Source: Ectopseudomonas guguanensis
Lineage (GTDB): Bacteria; Pseudomonadota; Gammaproteobacteria; Pseudomonadales; Pseudomonadaceae
Direction: 5' to 3'
NCBI RefSeq assembly: GCF_900104265.1
Contig: NZ_FNJJ01000006.1
Coordinates: 245,470-309,469, forward strand
DNA: 64,000 nt
In this document: piece by piece, positions 39,197 to 48,426 of the stretch
How the letters are laid out: each line of letters begins with the position of its first letter
Numbering within the stretch: the first letter of the stretch is position 1
Position numbers and translations under genes: made by a program
Notes under the pieces: generated by a model
Seen by the model: only the letters and a program-made list of their open reading frames with translations
Told to the model about the DNA's origin: nothing
Databases searched by the model: none

Positions 39197-40234
39197 CTAC
39201 CGACTGTCCACCAACGCCTCGCCGAGCACCACCGGCTCGCTATCGATCAACGGCTGCAAGGCCAGGAACTCCAGGGCCGAAGCACGCCAGGACTGCGCCG
39301 CCGCCAGCTCGGCGCAGCGCGCCCGATCCAGCTTCAGCGCCGCCAGGCAGGCAGCGCGAAGATCTTCGTCCATCACCCCGCTCTGCCCCTGCTGCAGCAC
39401 ATCAAGCGGCCCGGCCACCGGGAAGGCAGCCACCGGCGTACCGCAGGCCAGTGCCTCCAGCATTACCAGGCCATAGGTGTCGGTACGCGAGGGAAACACC
39501 AGCACCGAGGCATCCTGGTAGCTCTCGGTCAATGCCTGGCCGTGGCGATAGCCGAGAAAGCGCACCTGCGGATACTGCCGTTGCAGCAGCTCGCGCTGCG
39601 GGCCATCACCGACCACGCGCTTCTCGCCAGGCAGATCCAGTTCGAGAAAGGCTTGCAGGTTCTTTTCCGCGGCGATGCGGCCAACGTAGAGAAACACCGC
39701 TTGCGCAGGACGCGGGCGCGTTTCGTCCGGGCAAAACCGGCGGGTGTCGACGCCCTTGCGCCACAGGTACAGCCTTTGCAGATTCCAGCCGGCGAACTCC
39801 TCGCGCAGGCGCTCGGTGGTCACCAGAACCGCCTGGCTGGGGCGATGGAAGGCGCGCAGGTAGGCGTAGCCCCAGCGTGGCGCGATCCACGGCCAGCGGG
39901 TGCTGACGTACTCGGGAAAGCGCGTATGAATGGCCGTAGAGAAGGCCAGCCCGCGCTTGACCAGCCAGCGTCGCGCCGCCCAGCCCAGCGGGCCTTCCGT
40001 GGCCAGATGCACGCAGTCGGGACGAAAGTCGCGAATGGCGCCGCCCACTCGCCAGAGGTCCCACACCAGCGGGATTTCCGGGTAGGTTGGGCAGGGCACG
40101 GCGCGAAAATCCGCCGGCGACAGTAGCTTGACCTGATGCCCCAGCCCACGCAGCTCGGCGACCAGCGCGGCCAGACTGGTGACCACGCCATTGACCTGAG
40201 GCGACCAGGCGTCCGTAACGATCAGTATCCTCAT
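39197..40234 (-). CDS. Glycosyltransferase family 4 (mannosyltransferase-like)
   Basis: This 345-residue GT-B enzyme begins MRILIVTDAWSPQVNGVV and has the donor-binding VGRIAAEKNL, VGDGPQRELL and the EX7E-like region SRTDTYGLVMLEALACGTPVAAFPV. It resembles bacterial lipid (phospho-alpha-mannosyl or diacylglycerol) glycosyltransferases. Its start overlaps the stop of the upstream metallophosphoesterase by four bases, so both probably act on one lipid pathway. Acceptor and sugar are unknown. Confidence 0.88.
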   Translation of the reverse strand: MRILIVTDAWSPQVNGVVTSLAALVAELRGLGHQVKLLSPADFRAVPCPTYPEIPLVWDLWRVGGAIRDFRPDCVHLATEGPLGWAARRWLVKRGLAFSTAIHTRFPEYVSTRWPWIAPRWGYAYLRAFHRPSQAVLVTTERLREEFAGWNLQRLYLWRKGVDTRRFCPDETRPRPAQAVFLYVGRIAAEKNLQAFLELDLPGEKRVVGDGPQRELLQRQYPQVRFLGYRHGQALTESYQDASVLVFPSRTDTYGLVMLEALACGTPVAAFPVAGPLDVLQQGQSGVMDEDLRAACLAALKLDRARCAELAAAQSWRASALEFLALQPLIDSEPVVLGEALVDSR

Positions 40235-41049
40235 GCGCCGCTCTCGAGGGCGACGGCCTGTTCCTCGCTGGCCAGTCGCGCCTGCTCTTCAGCCAGGCGA
40301 TAGAGCTCGATCTGCCCATCCCAATGCTCGATCAGCGCCGTGCAGGATTCCACCCAGTCGCCGCAGTTCATGTACTCCACGCCGCTGACCTGACGAATCT
40401 CGGCGTGGTGAATGTGGCCACAGACCACGCCCTGCAGGCCACGCTTGACGCATTCGTGGGCGATGGCTTCCTCGAAGTCGCTGATGAAGTTCACTGCGGT
40501 CTTGACCTTGTGCTTGAGGTAGGCCGACAGCGACCAGTAGCCGTAGCCCCAGCGGCTGCGCCAGTGGTTGAGCCAGCGGTTGAGGGTCAGGGTGAACTCG
40601 TAGGCGGAGTCGCCAAGGAAGGCCAGCCAGCGGTGGTAGCGGGTGATCACATCGAACTGATCGCCATGGATCACCAGCAACTGGCGGCCATCGACCGTGA
40701 CGTGAACCGCCTCGTCGACCAGCTGGATGTTGCCCAGCAGCAGGCTGGAGTAGCGGCGCAGGAATTCATCATGGTTGCCGGTGACGTAGATCACCTCGGT
40801 GCCGCGCTTGCTCATGGTCAGCAGGCGGCGGATGACATTGGTGTGCGCCTGCGGCCAGTAGATGCCGCCACGCAGTTTCCAGCCGTCGATGATGTCGCCC
40901 ACGAGGTAGATGCGGTCGGCATGGTAGCGCTTGAGGAAGGCCGCCAGGTGCTCGGCCTGGCAGTCGCGCGTGCCGAGGTGCACATCGGAAATCCACAGGG
41001 TACGGACACGTTGCTTGCGGCTGGGCTTGGCGAGCTGGGCGCTGGTCAT
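40231..41049 (-). CDS. LpxH-like metallophosphoesterase (UDP-2,3-diacylglucosamine diphosphatase family)
   Basis: This 272-residue calcineurin-type enzyme has the metal-binding motifs SDVHLGTRD, GDIIDGW, TGNHDEFLR, HGDQFD and GHIHHAE. It is longer than LpxH and belongs to the related group often paired with GT4 enzymes. I use the ATG at 41049 (MTSAQLAKP). It is the first gene of a two-gene unit with the glycosyltransferase. A role in lipid or glycolipid turnover is inferred, not shown. Confidence 0.87.
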   Translation of the reverse strand: MTSAQLAKPSRKQRVRTLWISDVHLGTRDCQAEHLAAFLKRYHADRIYLVGDIIDGWKLRGGIYWPQAHTNVIRRLLTMSKRGTEVIYVTGNHDEFLRRYSSLLLGNIQLVDEAVHVTVDGRQLLVIHGDQFDVITRYHRWLAFLGDSAYEFTLTLNRWLNHWRSRWGYGYWSLSAYLKHKVKTAVNFISDFEEAIAHECVKRGLQGVVCGHIHHAEIRQVSGVEYMNCGDWVESCTALIEHWDGQIELYRLAEEQARLASEEQAVALESGA

Positions 41050-41150
41050 GGGCGACCTCCGGCTGGGTTTAGACGAGCTTGAGGCGTTGCGGTGAAATGC
41101 TTGTGACAGGTAAAAGACCGTTCGATGACGTAGCGCCAAAGCTCAATGGC

Positions 41151-41213
41151 GTAGGGCGGGTGCAACCCGTCACCATCGGCCTGGCGGGTCGCACCCGCCC
41201 TACCGTTAGCATC
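41151..41213. repeat. REPIN-like pair, GTAGGGCGGGT family
   Basis: GTAGGGCGGGTGCAACCCG and CGGGTCGCACCCGCCCTAC are inverted copies around a 25-base spacer, in the gap between the phosphoesterase and the AraC gene. Confidence 0.75.
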
Positions 41214-41263
41214 CGCAGTCGCTGCGCATGCGTTACACTCCCGCCCCTGCCGAGGAAGCCGCC

Positions 41264-42010
41264 ATGCCGCCGATTCTGTCCCTGCGTCATTACAGCCACG
41301 AAGTGCTCAGCCACAGCCACGAGCACCCGCAACTGGTGTTCGGCCTGGCTGGCGAACTGCAGTTCGACGTGGACGGTCAGGGCAGTCGGGTGCTGCGTCA
41401 CCATCTCGCGGTGGTACCGGCCGAATCGCGCCACACCTGCGGCAGCCCGGGCGGCAGTCACTGCCTGGTGCTGGACCTGCCGGCCAACGATTGGCTCGAG
41501 CGGCAGCTGGGCCATCATGCAAGCGATATCCAGCGCCTGCTGGACAAACCCCGCGCCCTGCAGCTCGATCCGTCGCAGGCCCAACTGCTTAACTGGCTGG
41601 CCAGCAGCCCGATCAATGACCCGGTCATCGCCGGCCAGGGCGCCGCCCTGCTGCTCGGCAGCCTGGCCTGCAACCGCCAGCGGGCAGAGCGCGTCGGCTT
41701 GCCGATGGCGGCACTGGATCGTCATATCGAGCAGCACGCCGCGCACCCGCTGCAGGTGGCCGACCTGGCGCGCCTGGCCGGCCTGTCGGTGGCGCGTTTT
41801 CATGCGCGCTTCCTCGCCGAGACCGGACGCACGCCCATGGAGCACATTCGCCAGCGGCGTCTGCAGCTGGCCGAGCAGATGCTGCTGAGCAGTGATCTGC
41901 CCGTTGGCGAAGTGGCGGCACGGGTCGGTTACGCCTCGCAGAGCGCCTTTACCGCCGCCCTCTCCCGCCACCTGGGCATGACCCCGCGACAGCTGCGCCG
42001 CGGCCGCTAG
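41264..42010 (+). CDS. AraC-family transcriptional regulator with cupin N-terminus
   Basis: This 248-residue regulator has an N-terminal cupin-like ligand domain (SHSHEHPQLVFGLAGELQFDV with several histidines) and a C-terminal AraC DNA-binding domain (VADLARLAGLSVARFHARFL and VGEVAARVGYASQSAFTAALSRHLG). GAGGAA precedes the ATG at 41264. Its target may be the downstream tRNA-binding/EamA pair, which is only a guess from position. Confidence 0.88.
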   Translation: MPPILSLRHYSHEVLSHSHEHPQLVFGLAGELQFDVDGQGSRVLRHHLAVVPAESRHTCGSPGGSHCLVLDLPANDWLERQLGHHASDIQRLLDKPRALQLDPSQAQLLNWLASSPINDPVIAGQGAALLLGSLACNRQRAERVGLPMAALDRHIEQHAAHPLQVADLARLAGLSVARFHARFLAETGRTPMEHIRQRRLQLAEQMLLSSDLPVGEVAARVGYASQSAFTAALSRHLGMTPRQLRRGR

Positions 42011-42036
42011 CTGCCTATCGGCGCACCTACCCCTGT

Positions 42037-42128
42037 GTAGGGTGCGCCGTGCGCACCGACGGAAGTCCTGGAGGCATGGGCGCGCACCGGAATGATCGGT
42101 TGGCCCCGGTGCGCGCGGCGCACCCTAC
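42037..42128. repeat. REPIN-like pair, GTAGGGTGCGC family
   Basis: GTAGGGTGCGCCGTGCGCAC at the left and GTGCGCGCGGCGCACCCTAC at the right form an inverted pair around about 50 bases. It lies between the AraC gene and the tRNA-binding protein gene. Confidence 0.75.
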
Positions 42129-42224
42129 GCGCTACCGAGAGCCTTGCGACAAAACGCCTGACTCCCGCGACAGACAGCTCACGTCTGCCCCCCTAGACTG
42201 CGCCGCATCGACAAGGAGCATCCC

Positions 42225-42560
42225 ATGCAAAATATCGAATGGCAGGATTTCGACAAAGTGCAGTTGCGCGTCGGCACCATCCGCAGTGCCCGCCCCAATG
42301 AAAAAGCCGTGAAGCCGGCCTATGTGCTGGAAGTGGACCTCGGCGAGCTGGGGCTCAAGACCTCCAGTGCCCAGATCACCGCGCATTACCGCTGCGACGA
42401 ACTGATCGGTCGCCAGGTGCTGTGCGTATGCAACTTCGCCCCCAAGCGCATCGCCGGCGTGCGTTCCGAAGTGCTGGTCACCGGCGTCTACGACAGCGAC
42501 AAGCGAGTGGTCCTCGCCGGCTTCGACAAGCCCCTGCCCAACGGGGCGCGCCTGGCATGA
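42225..42560 (+). CDS. tRNA-binding domain protein (CsaA/YgjH-like)
   Basis: This 111-residue EMAP-type OB-fold protein has VQLRVGTIRSARPNEKAVKPAYVLEVDLG-type strands, SSAQITAHY and VCNFAPKRIAGVRSEVLVTG. Members bind tRNA or act as export chaperones (CsaA). AAGGAG precedes the ATG. Its stop overlaps the start of the EamA transporter gene (ATGA), so they are coupled. Confidence 0.9.
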   Translation: MQNIEWQDFDKVQLRVGTIRSARPNEKAVKPAYVLEVDLGELGLKTSSAQITAHYRCDELIGRQVLCVCNFAPKRIAGVRSEVLVTGVYDSDKRVVLAGFDKPLPNGARLA

Positions 42561-43408
42561 CGGAGCGTAACGCCCTGCTGGCGATCCACCTGGGCGCCCT
42601 GCTGTTCGGCCTGTCGGGCATCTTCGGCAAGCTGGCCGCCACCACGCCGAACATGATCGCCGGCGGCCGCGCCCTGTTCGCCGTCATCGCCCTGGCCCTG
42701 GCCGCCCTGCTCTGGCGCAGCCGCAACGCGGTTCGTCCAAGCCTGCGGCAGATGGCATCGCTGGCTCTCGGCGGGCTGCTGCTGGGCACGCACTGGGTCA
42801 CCTTCTTCGAGTCGGTGAAAGTCTCCAGCGTGGCCATCGCCACCCTGGGCTTCGCCAGCTTCCCAGCCTTCACCGTCGTGCTGGAGGGCCTGCTGTTTCG
42901 CGAGCGCACACGCCCAGACGAGTTCGCCATGGTCGGCGTGGTGTGCGTCGGGCTGATTCTGGTCACCCCCGAGTTCAGCCTGGACAGTGGCGCCACGGTC
43001 GGGCTGCTGTGGGCGGTGCTGTCGGGCTTCCTGTTCGCCCTGCTGTCGCTGCTCAACCGGGCCAGCACCCGCGGCCTGGACCCGGTCAAGGCCGCGCTGT
43101 ACCAGAACGTCACCGTGCTGCTGTGCTTCCTGCCCCTGGCCTGGCCAATGCTGCCCAGCGTGCGCCCGCTGGACTGGCTGTGGCTGGCGATGCTCGGCAT
43201 CTTCTGCACGGGCCTGGCGCACAGCCTGTTCGTCGCCAGCCTGCGGGTGCTCAAGGCGCGCACCACGGCGGTGATCTTCGCCCTGGAGCCGGTCTACGGC
43301 ATCCTGTTCGCCTGGTGGCTGTTCAGCGAACAGCCAACGCTGCGCATGCTGGCCGGCGGCGTGCTGATCGTCGGTGCGATCTTCGTGTCGGCACGTATGG
43401 CGCGTTGA
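42557..43408 (+). CDS. EamA-family (DMT superfamily) transporter
   Basis: This 283-residue inner-membrane protein has ten predicted membrane spans in two EamA repeats (residues 5-135 and 145-280); the second ends LEPVYGILFAWWLFSEQPTLRMLAGGVLIVGA, which is the typical closing helix pair. These carriers often export amino acids or metabolites. Substrate unknown. It overlaps the previous gene by four bases. Confidence 0.92.
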   Translation: MTERNALLAIHLGALLFGLSGIFGKLAATTPNMIAGGRALFAVIALALAALLWRSRNAVRPSLRQMASLALGGLLLGTHWVTFFESVKVSSVAIATLGFASFPAFTVVLEGLLFRERTRPDEFAMVGVVCVGLILVTPEFSLDSGATVGLLWAVLSGFLFALLSLLNRASTRGLDPVKAALYQNVTVLLCFLPLAWPMLPSVRPLDWLWLAMLGIFCTGLAHSLFVASLRVLKARTTAVIFALEPVYGILFAWWLFSEQPTLRMLAGGVLIVGAIFVSARMAR

Positions 43409-43465
43409 GGATTAGGAGCGCCTCCCGGTCTACGCGCCCGAGGAGCCATGGTGCGCATGTGTTCC

Positions 43466-43747
43466 CTACCGGTCGTTATGACCCAGGTCGCGGGTTGGGT
43501 CGATCTGGTCACGCACCCGCTGCTTGAGCACCTTGGCCTCGGGGAAGCCGCCATCGGCCTTTCGCTCCCAGATCTGCCGGCCGTCGCAGAGGATGCGGAA
43601 CACCCCGCCAGTGCCCGGTTCCAGGCTGACCCTGCCCAGTTCGTCGGCAAAGGTGCTGAGCAGCTCCTGGGCCAGCCAGGCGGCGCGCAGCAGCCACTGG
43701 CACTGGGTGCAATAGGTTATGACGATTTCAGGCTTCTGATCGGGCAT
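43466..43747 (-). CDS. SelT/SelW/SelH family selenoprotein-like protein, cysteine form
   Basis: This 93-residue Rdx-fold protein has the redox motif CTQC at residues 13-16 (VITYCTQCQWLLRAAWLAQELL), with cysteine where some homologues have selenocysteine, and the core GTGGVFRILCDGRQIWERK. Thioredoxin-like redox activity is expected. It faces plpD, sharing a short divergent promoter region. No in-frame TGA is used. Confidence 0.9.
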   Translation of the reverse strand: MPDQKPEIVITYCTQCQWLLRAAWLAQELLSTFADELGRVSLEPGTGGVFRILCDGRQIWERKADGGFPEAKVLKQRVRDQIDPTRDLGHNDR

Positions 43748-43818
43748 GGCGGCGGCTCTAGGCTGGGGCTTGGTGCCTATAATACCGGCCTTTGTCCCCG
43801 CCCCTGCCGGAAACTGCC

Positions 43819-46005
43819 ATGCGTCGCCTGCTCCTTTCGCTGCTCTGCCTGTTCGCCCTGTCCAGCCTGCCGGTCATCGCCGCCGAACGCGTCGGCCTGG
43901 TGCTGTCCGGCGGCGCCGCCCGCGGGCTGGCGCATATCGGCGTGCTCAAGGCCCTGGAGGAACAGGGCATCCGCATCGATGCCATCGCGGGCACCAGCAT
44001 GGGCGCCATCGTCGGCGGGCTCTACGCCGCCGGCTATTCGGTAGCCGAGCTGGAGCGCCTGGCCCTCGAGCTGGACTGGCAGCAGGCGCTCTCCGACTCG
44101 CCGCCGCGTGAGGATGTCCCCTTCCGCCGCAAGCAGGACGACCGCGACTTTCTGATCAAGCAGAAGCTCAGCTTCCGTGACGATGGCAGCCTGGGGCTGC
44201 CGCTGGGCGTGATCCAGGGCCAGAACCTGGCCCTGCTGCTGGAGAGCCTGCTGGTACACCGCAGCGCCACGCGCGACTTCGATCACCTGCCGATCCCCTA
44301 CCGCGCGGTGGCCACCGACGTGGTGACCGGCGAGCAGGTGATCATGGGCACCGGACACCTGCCGCAGGTGATGCGCGCCAGCATGTCGATCCCCGCGGTG
44401 TTCGCCCCGGTGGAAGTGGATGGCCGCCTGCTGGTCGACGGCGGCATGGTCAACAACGTGCCGATCGACGTGGCACGGCAGATGGGCGTCGATCATGTCA
44501 TCGTCGTCGACCTGGGCATGCCACTGAAGCCGGCCAAGGAACTGCTCACCGTGGTCGACGTGATGAACCAGTCGATCAACCTGATGATGCGCAAGAACTC
44601 CGAGGAACAACTGCAGACGCTGACTGCCGATGATGTACTGATCCAGCCGCCGCTGGCCGGTTTCGGCGTCGCCGACTTCAACCGGGGCGAGCGGATGATG
44701 GATGCCGGTTACCGCGCCACGCAGATCAAGGCCGAACAGCTGGCCCGCCTGCGCACCAGCAGCGCCGGCAATCCGGCACTGGCCATGGCTCGCACCCGCG
44801 AGCAGCGCACGCCGGTGATCCGGGAAATCCGCGTGGAGAACGACTCCAAGGTCGGCGACGCGGTGATCCGCCGGCACATTCGCCAACCCCTGGGCGAGCC
44901 GTTGGACATGGATCGTCTGCAGAAGGACATGGGCACGCTCTATGGCCTGGACTACTTCGAACGCGTGCAGTACCGCGTGGAGCCGCTGGACCAGCGTGGC
45001 AGCGCCCTGGTGATCGATGCCAGGGGCAAGCGCACCGGCACCGACTACCTGCGCCTGGGGCTGAACCTGTCCGACGACATGCGCGGCGACAGCGCCTTCA
45101 ACATCGGTGCCAGTTATCGCGTCAACGGCATCAACGAGCTGGGCGCCGAATGGCTGACGCGCCTGCAGCTGGGCGACCGCCAGGAACTCTACAGCGAGTT
45201 CTACCAGCCGCTGGACGCCGGCTCACGCTACTTCGTCGCGCCCTACCTGTTCGGCGAGGCGCAGAATGTCGAGGCGATCCTGGACAACGACCCCATCGCC
45301 GAATACCGCCTGGAGCGCTACGGCTATGGCCTCAACCTGGGCCGGCAGATCGCCAACAACGGCGAGATTCGCTTCGGCATCGGCCAGGCCTGGGGCGAGG
45401 CGGATGTGCGCGTCGGTGAGCGCGACCTGCCCAGTTTCAGCTTCAGCGAGGGCTACTACGAGCTGCTGTATTCCTTCGACACCCTGGACAACCTCGACTT
45501 CCCGCGCAGCGGTGAGGACATCGGCCTGACGCTGCGCAAGTACGACCGCGGCCTGGGCTCGGACGAAGACTATCGCCAATGGCAGCTGACGCTGGACAAG
45601 GCCTACAGCCACGGTCCCAACACCTGGCTGTTCGGCGGGCGCTACGGGCGCACCCTGGATGAAGCGGAGGTGGTCACCTCGGGCTTCATCCTCGGTGGTG
45701 CGCAGGAACTCTCGGGCTTTCGTCAGGACTCGCTGAGCGGGCAGAACATGGCACTGGCACGGATGATCTACTACCGGCGCATGACGCAGAACTCGCTGCT
45801 GCCGCTGAACTTCCCGCTGTACCTGGGCCTATCGCTGGAGCGCGGCCGCGCCTGGAACAACGACAACGACTTCGACAGCGGCTACATCAACGCAGCCAGC
45901 ATCTTTCTCGGCCTGGACACCCCGCTCGGCCCGCTCAACTTCAGCTACGGCTTCAACGACGAGCGGGAAAAGGCGCTGTATCTGAACCTGGGCAAGAGTT
46001 TCTAA
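43819..46005 (+). CDS. plpD: PlpD-type patatin phospholipase, type Vd autotransporter
   Basis: This 728-residue protein has a signal peptide (1-22), a patatin lipase domain with GGAARGLAHIG (oxyanion), the nucleophile S60 in GTSMG and D207 in VDGGMVNN, then a POTRA domain (about 330-405) and a 16-strand outer-membrane barrel ending with aromatic F728. Catalytic positions match P. aeruginosa PlpD, a secreted phospholipase A1. The order plpD, FimV-like, MarR, HsbD, recQ matches P. aeruginosa. It is convergent with the FimV-like gene. Confidence 0.95.
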   Translation: MRRLLLSLLCLFALSSLPVIAAERVGLVLSGGAARGLAHIGVLKALEEQGIRIDAIAGTSMGAIVGGLYAAGYSVAELERLALELDWQQALSDSPPREDVPFRRKQDDRDFLIKQKLSFRDDGSLGLPLGVIQGQNLALLLESLLVHRSATRDFDHLPIPYRAVATDVVTGEQVIMGTGHLPQVMRASMSIPAVFAPVEVDGRLLVDGGMVNNVPIDVARQMGVDHVIVVDLGMPLKPAKELLTVVDVMNQSINLMMRKNSEEQLQTLTADDVLIQPPLAGFGVADFNRGERMMDAGYRATQIKAEQLARLRTSSAGNPALAMARTREQRTPVIREIRVENDSKVGDAVIRRHIRQPLGEPLDMDRLQKDMGTLYGLDYFERVQYRVEPLDQRGSALVIDARGKRTGTDYLRLGLNLSDDMRGDSAFNIGASYRVNGINELGAEWLTRLQLGDRQELYSEFYQPLDAGSRYFVAPYLFGEAQNVEAILDNDPIAEYRLERYGYGLNLGRQIANNGEIRFGIGQAWGEADVRVGERDLPSFSFSEGYYELLYSFDTLDNLDFPRSGEDIGLTLRKYDRGLGSDEDYRQWQLTLDKAYSHGPNTWLFGGRYGRTLDEAEVVTSGFILGGAQELSGFRQDSLSGQNMALARMIYYRRMTQNSLLPLNFPLYLGLSLERGRAWNNDNDFDSGYINAASIFLGLDTPLGPLNFSYGFNDEREKALYLNLGKSF

Positions 46006-46010
46006 AACGA

Positions 46011-46036
46011 CGAGGCCGCGCATATGCGCGGCCTCG
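46011..46036. terminator. Perfect 26-bp palindrome between convergent genes
   Basis: CGAGGCCGCGCAT and ATGCGCGGCCTCG are perfect inverted halves. On the minus strand the hairpin is followed by GTTTTAG, so it should terminate the FimV-like transcript; on the plus strand no T-run follows. Confidence 0.75.
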
Positions 46037-46055
46037 CAGGGTCCAGCCGGGCCGA

Positions 46056-48152
46056 TCAGGCGATTTCCGCCAGCAGCTGGCGTGCGGCTTTCTTCTGCTC
46101 GTCGTCGCCGTGGTCGATCACCTCGTTGAGGATGTCGCAGGCGGCAGCGATATCGCCCTGCCTGATGTAGGCCAGGGCCTGGTTGAGCAGGGTCATGTGC
46201 TCGGGGTTGCCGGCCAGCTGATCGATGTCACCCTGCAATGCCGCGGTGGCATCGGCGTCACCGGCGAAGGCATCGAGGAAGTTGTCGTCCAGCCGATGCA
46301 CCTCATCGTCCAGCACCATTTCCATCTCGCCGAAGGCACTCACCTGCTCGTCTTCGTAGTGCAGTTCGAAGACTTCGGGCAACTCCTGCAGGTTGCTGGC
46401 GAAAGACGCATCGAACTCCGGCTCGGCCGGCGCCTTGGGCTTGGCTTTGGCCTTGGTCGGGAACGGGCTGACCAGGTCCCAGTCGGCATCCAGCGACAGG
46501 TCGTCGAGATTGAGCTGGAACTCGGTTTCGGGTAAAGGCTCGGCCACAGGCTGCAGCGGCGCCACAGGCTCATTCGGCGCCTGCGGCGCTGCCTGCAGAT
46601 TCGGGTGGCGCTCCTTCAGCGCATCGATGCGAGCGGCGTCGAAGTCCTCGGCACGCAGCACCGCCTCCTCGCGAGCGAAGCCTGCGCCGTCGCCCAGCAT
46701 GGCCAGAACCTCCAGCAGCCGGAAGCGCAGGTCGCTGCGCTGGGGTTGCTGAGCCAGGGCCTTGTCCAGTTCGCCACGCGCCTCGCTGATGCGTCCATAG
46801 GCGATGTAAACGTTGGCGGCCTCGAGCGGATCGACCGGCCCCGGTGCACGCACCGGGGACGGCGCCACCTTGGCCTCCGGCGCAGCGACGACGGGCGCGA
46901 CGACCGCCGCGCTTTGCGCACGAACCGGCGGCTGTGGCGCCTGCGCTTTCGCTGGTACCTGCACCACCGGTGTGGTTGTTGCGCCACGTCGCCGCGCCGC
47001 CCAGAGCAGCGCACCGAGCAACAGCAGCAAGCCGATACCGCCAGCGAACCAGATCGACCAGCTGCCGCGCTCTGCGACCACGGCTGGTTCGACAACCGCC
47101 GGTGCGGCGGCCACGGGCTGAGTCACAGGCTCGGCCGCGGTACGCGCCGACAGCTCAGCCAGCTGCGCATCCTTCTGCGCCAGTTGCTCCTGCAACTGCT
47201 GCAGTTGCAATTGCAGCTGCGCCAAGCCCTGTTGCAGCTGCAGGTTTTCCGCCGCCTGACTGGCCAGCTCCAGATCGACCTGGCGCTGCTTCTCTGCCAG
47301 CTGCAGGAGGCTGTCGACCTGCTCCGGCGCCGGCTCAACCACAGCCGCAGGCGCGCTGACAGGCCCTTCGGCGCTGCCCGGGGTGGCAGCAACGGCAGCG
47401 TACTGGGTCGTTACCGGGGCGAGCGCCGGCTCGGCAGCGCCGGTGCGAGCGGCATCCGGCAACAGCAGATTGGCGCCGGCCTGCAGGCGGCTGGGATCGC
47501 CGCCCGCGAAAGCACTCGGGTTGAGCGCGAGAATGCCTTCCATCAGCGCCTGCTGCGACAGCGTGCTGCCCTGCTCGCGCAGACGCGCGGCAATCAGCCA
47601 GAGGCTGTCGCCGCGAGCGACCTGATGACGATGCCCCGCCGCCGCACTGGGAGGCGTTACCGCTCTTAACGAGGCAACCGGAGCCGCGCTGGCACTGGAC
47701 GCTTGCGTTACCGGCGCCACAGTCGGCGCAGCCGCCACCGAGGTGTAGGCCGAAGAGCCCGGCGGGTCGAGCAGCACGGTGTACTCACGCAGCAGCTGGC
47801 CACTGGGGCGCGCCACTTCGACGATGAAATTCAGGTAGGGCTCGCGCACCGGGCGGCTCGAAACCACGCGGATGACGCTGCGCGAACCGCGCAGAAGCGG
47901 CGTGAAGCGCAGATCGTTGAGAAAATAGAAACGTTCGACACCCGAACGGTTGAACACCTCGGCGGGCGCCAGACCGACGCGCAGGTCCTGCGCGCCCAGA
48001 TCACCCACCTCGAGCAACTCGATTTCAGCCTCGAAAGGCTGATTCAACGCCGAATGCAGCGTGATCTCACCCAGACCGAGCGCCGGCACCATCCCTGAAT
48101 ACAGAGCGGACCCAGACGCCAAACCCAACATTAACTGACGCACCCGAGCCAT
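46056..48152 (-). CDS. FimV/HubP-family polar hub-like protein
   Basis: This 698-residue protein has a signal-like segment, the FimV N-terminal domain (LGEITLHSALNQPFEAEIELL to about residue 130), a LysM domain (about 175-235, HQVARGDSLWLIAARLRE), a glutamine-rich coiled coil (about 285-335), one membrane span near 365-385, and a cytoplasmic TPR-like region with the FimV C-terminal motif at the end. FimV/HubP proteins organise poles and type IV pili. This is the plpD-linked paralogue, not the main FimV. I use the ATG at 48152. Confidence 0.88.
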   Translation of the reverse strand: MARVRQLMLGLASGSALYSGMVPALGLGEITLHSALNQPFEAEIELLEVGDLGAQDLRVGLAPAEVFNRSGVERFYFLNDLRFTPLLRGSRSVIRVVSSRPVREPYLNFIVEVARPSGQLLREYTVLLDPPGSSAYTSVAAAPTVAPVTQASSASAAPVASLRAVTPPSAAAGHRHQVARGDSLWLIAARLREQGSTLSQQALMEGILALNPSAFAGGDPSRLQAGANLLLPDAARTGAAEPALAPVTTQYAAVAATPGSAEGPVSAPAAVVEPAPEQVDSLLQLAEKQRQVDLELASQAAENLQLQQGLAQLQLQLQQLQEQLAQKDAQLAELSARTAAEPVTQPVAAAPAVVEPAVVAERGSWSIWFAGGIGLLLLLGALLWAARRRGATTTPVVQVPAKAQAPQPPVRAQSAAVVAPVVAAPEAKVAPSPVRAPGPVDPLEAANVYIAYGRISEARGELDKALAQQPQRSDLRFRLLEVLAMLGDGAGFAREEAVLRAEDFDAARIDALKERHPNLQAAPQAPNEPVAPLQPVAEPLPETEFQLNLDDLSLDADWDLVSPFPTKAKAKPKAPAEPEFDASFASNLQELPEVFELHYEDEQVSAFGEMEMVLDDEVHRLDDNFLDAFAGDADATAALQGDIDQLAGNPEHMTLLNQALAYIRQGDIAAACDILNEVIDHGDDEQKKAARQLLAEIA

Positions 48153-48426
48153 GTGACCTCCAGGGTTATCCGGCTCGAACGCCACCTCCTCGACTTCCTG
48201 TCCTGAATTCCCTAGATCGGGAGCTGGCGCCCTTTAAGTTCGAGAACGCCCGACAAGGTCCTTGTCGAGGCCGTCTCGAATAGCATTATGGCTACTAATT
48301 CACAAAGTAGCGGTTTGGACGCCAGTTTGCCGACGAAAGCAGGGTGCCAGCAAGCGCGATCAGTCAAAAGTTGGGCACTGAATGCCCTCGGTCAAAGAAG
48401 TGGCCGCAATTTGACAGGACTGGGAT
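48153..48426. other. Intergenic region with a 17-bp palindrome
   Basis: No gene seen. CGACAAGG-T-CCTTGTCG at 48251-48267 is a perfect palindrome about 100 bp ahead of the FimV-like start; it could be an operator or the stem of the MarR gene's terminator. Confidence 0.5.

Noticed and set aside
43466..43747. Possible selenocysteine protein
   Set aside because: The active site reads CTQC with two ordinary cysteine codons and the frame uses no internal TGA.
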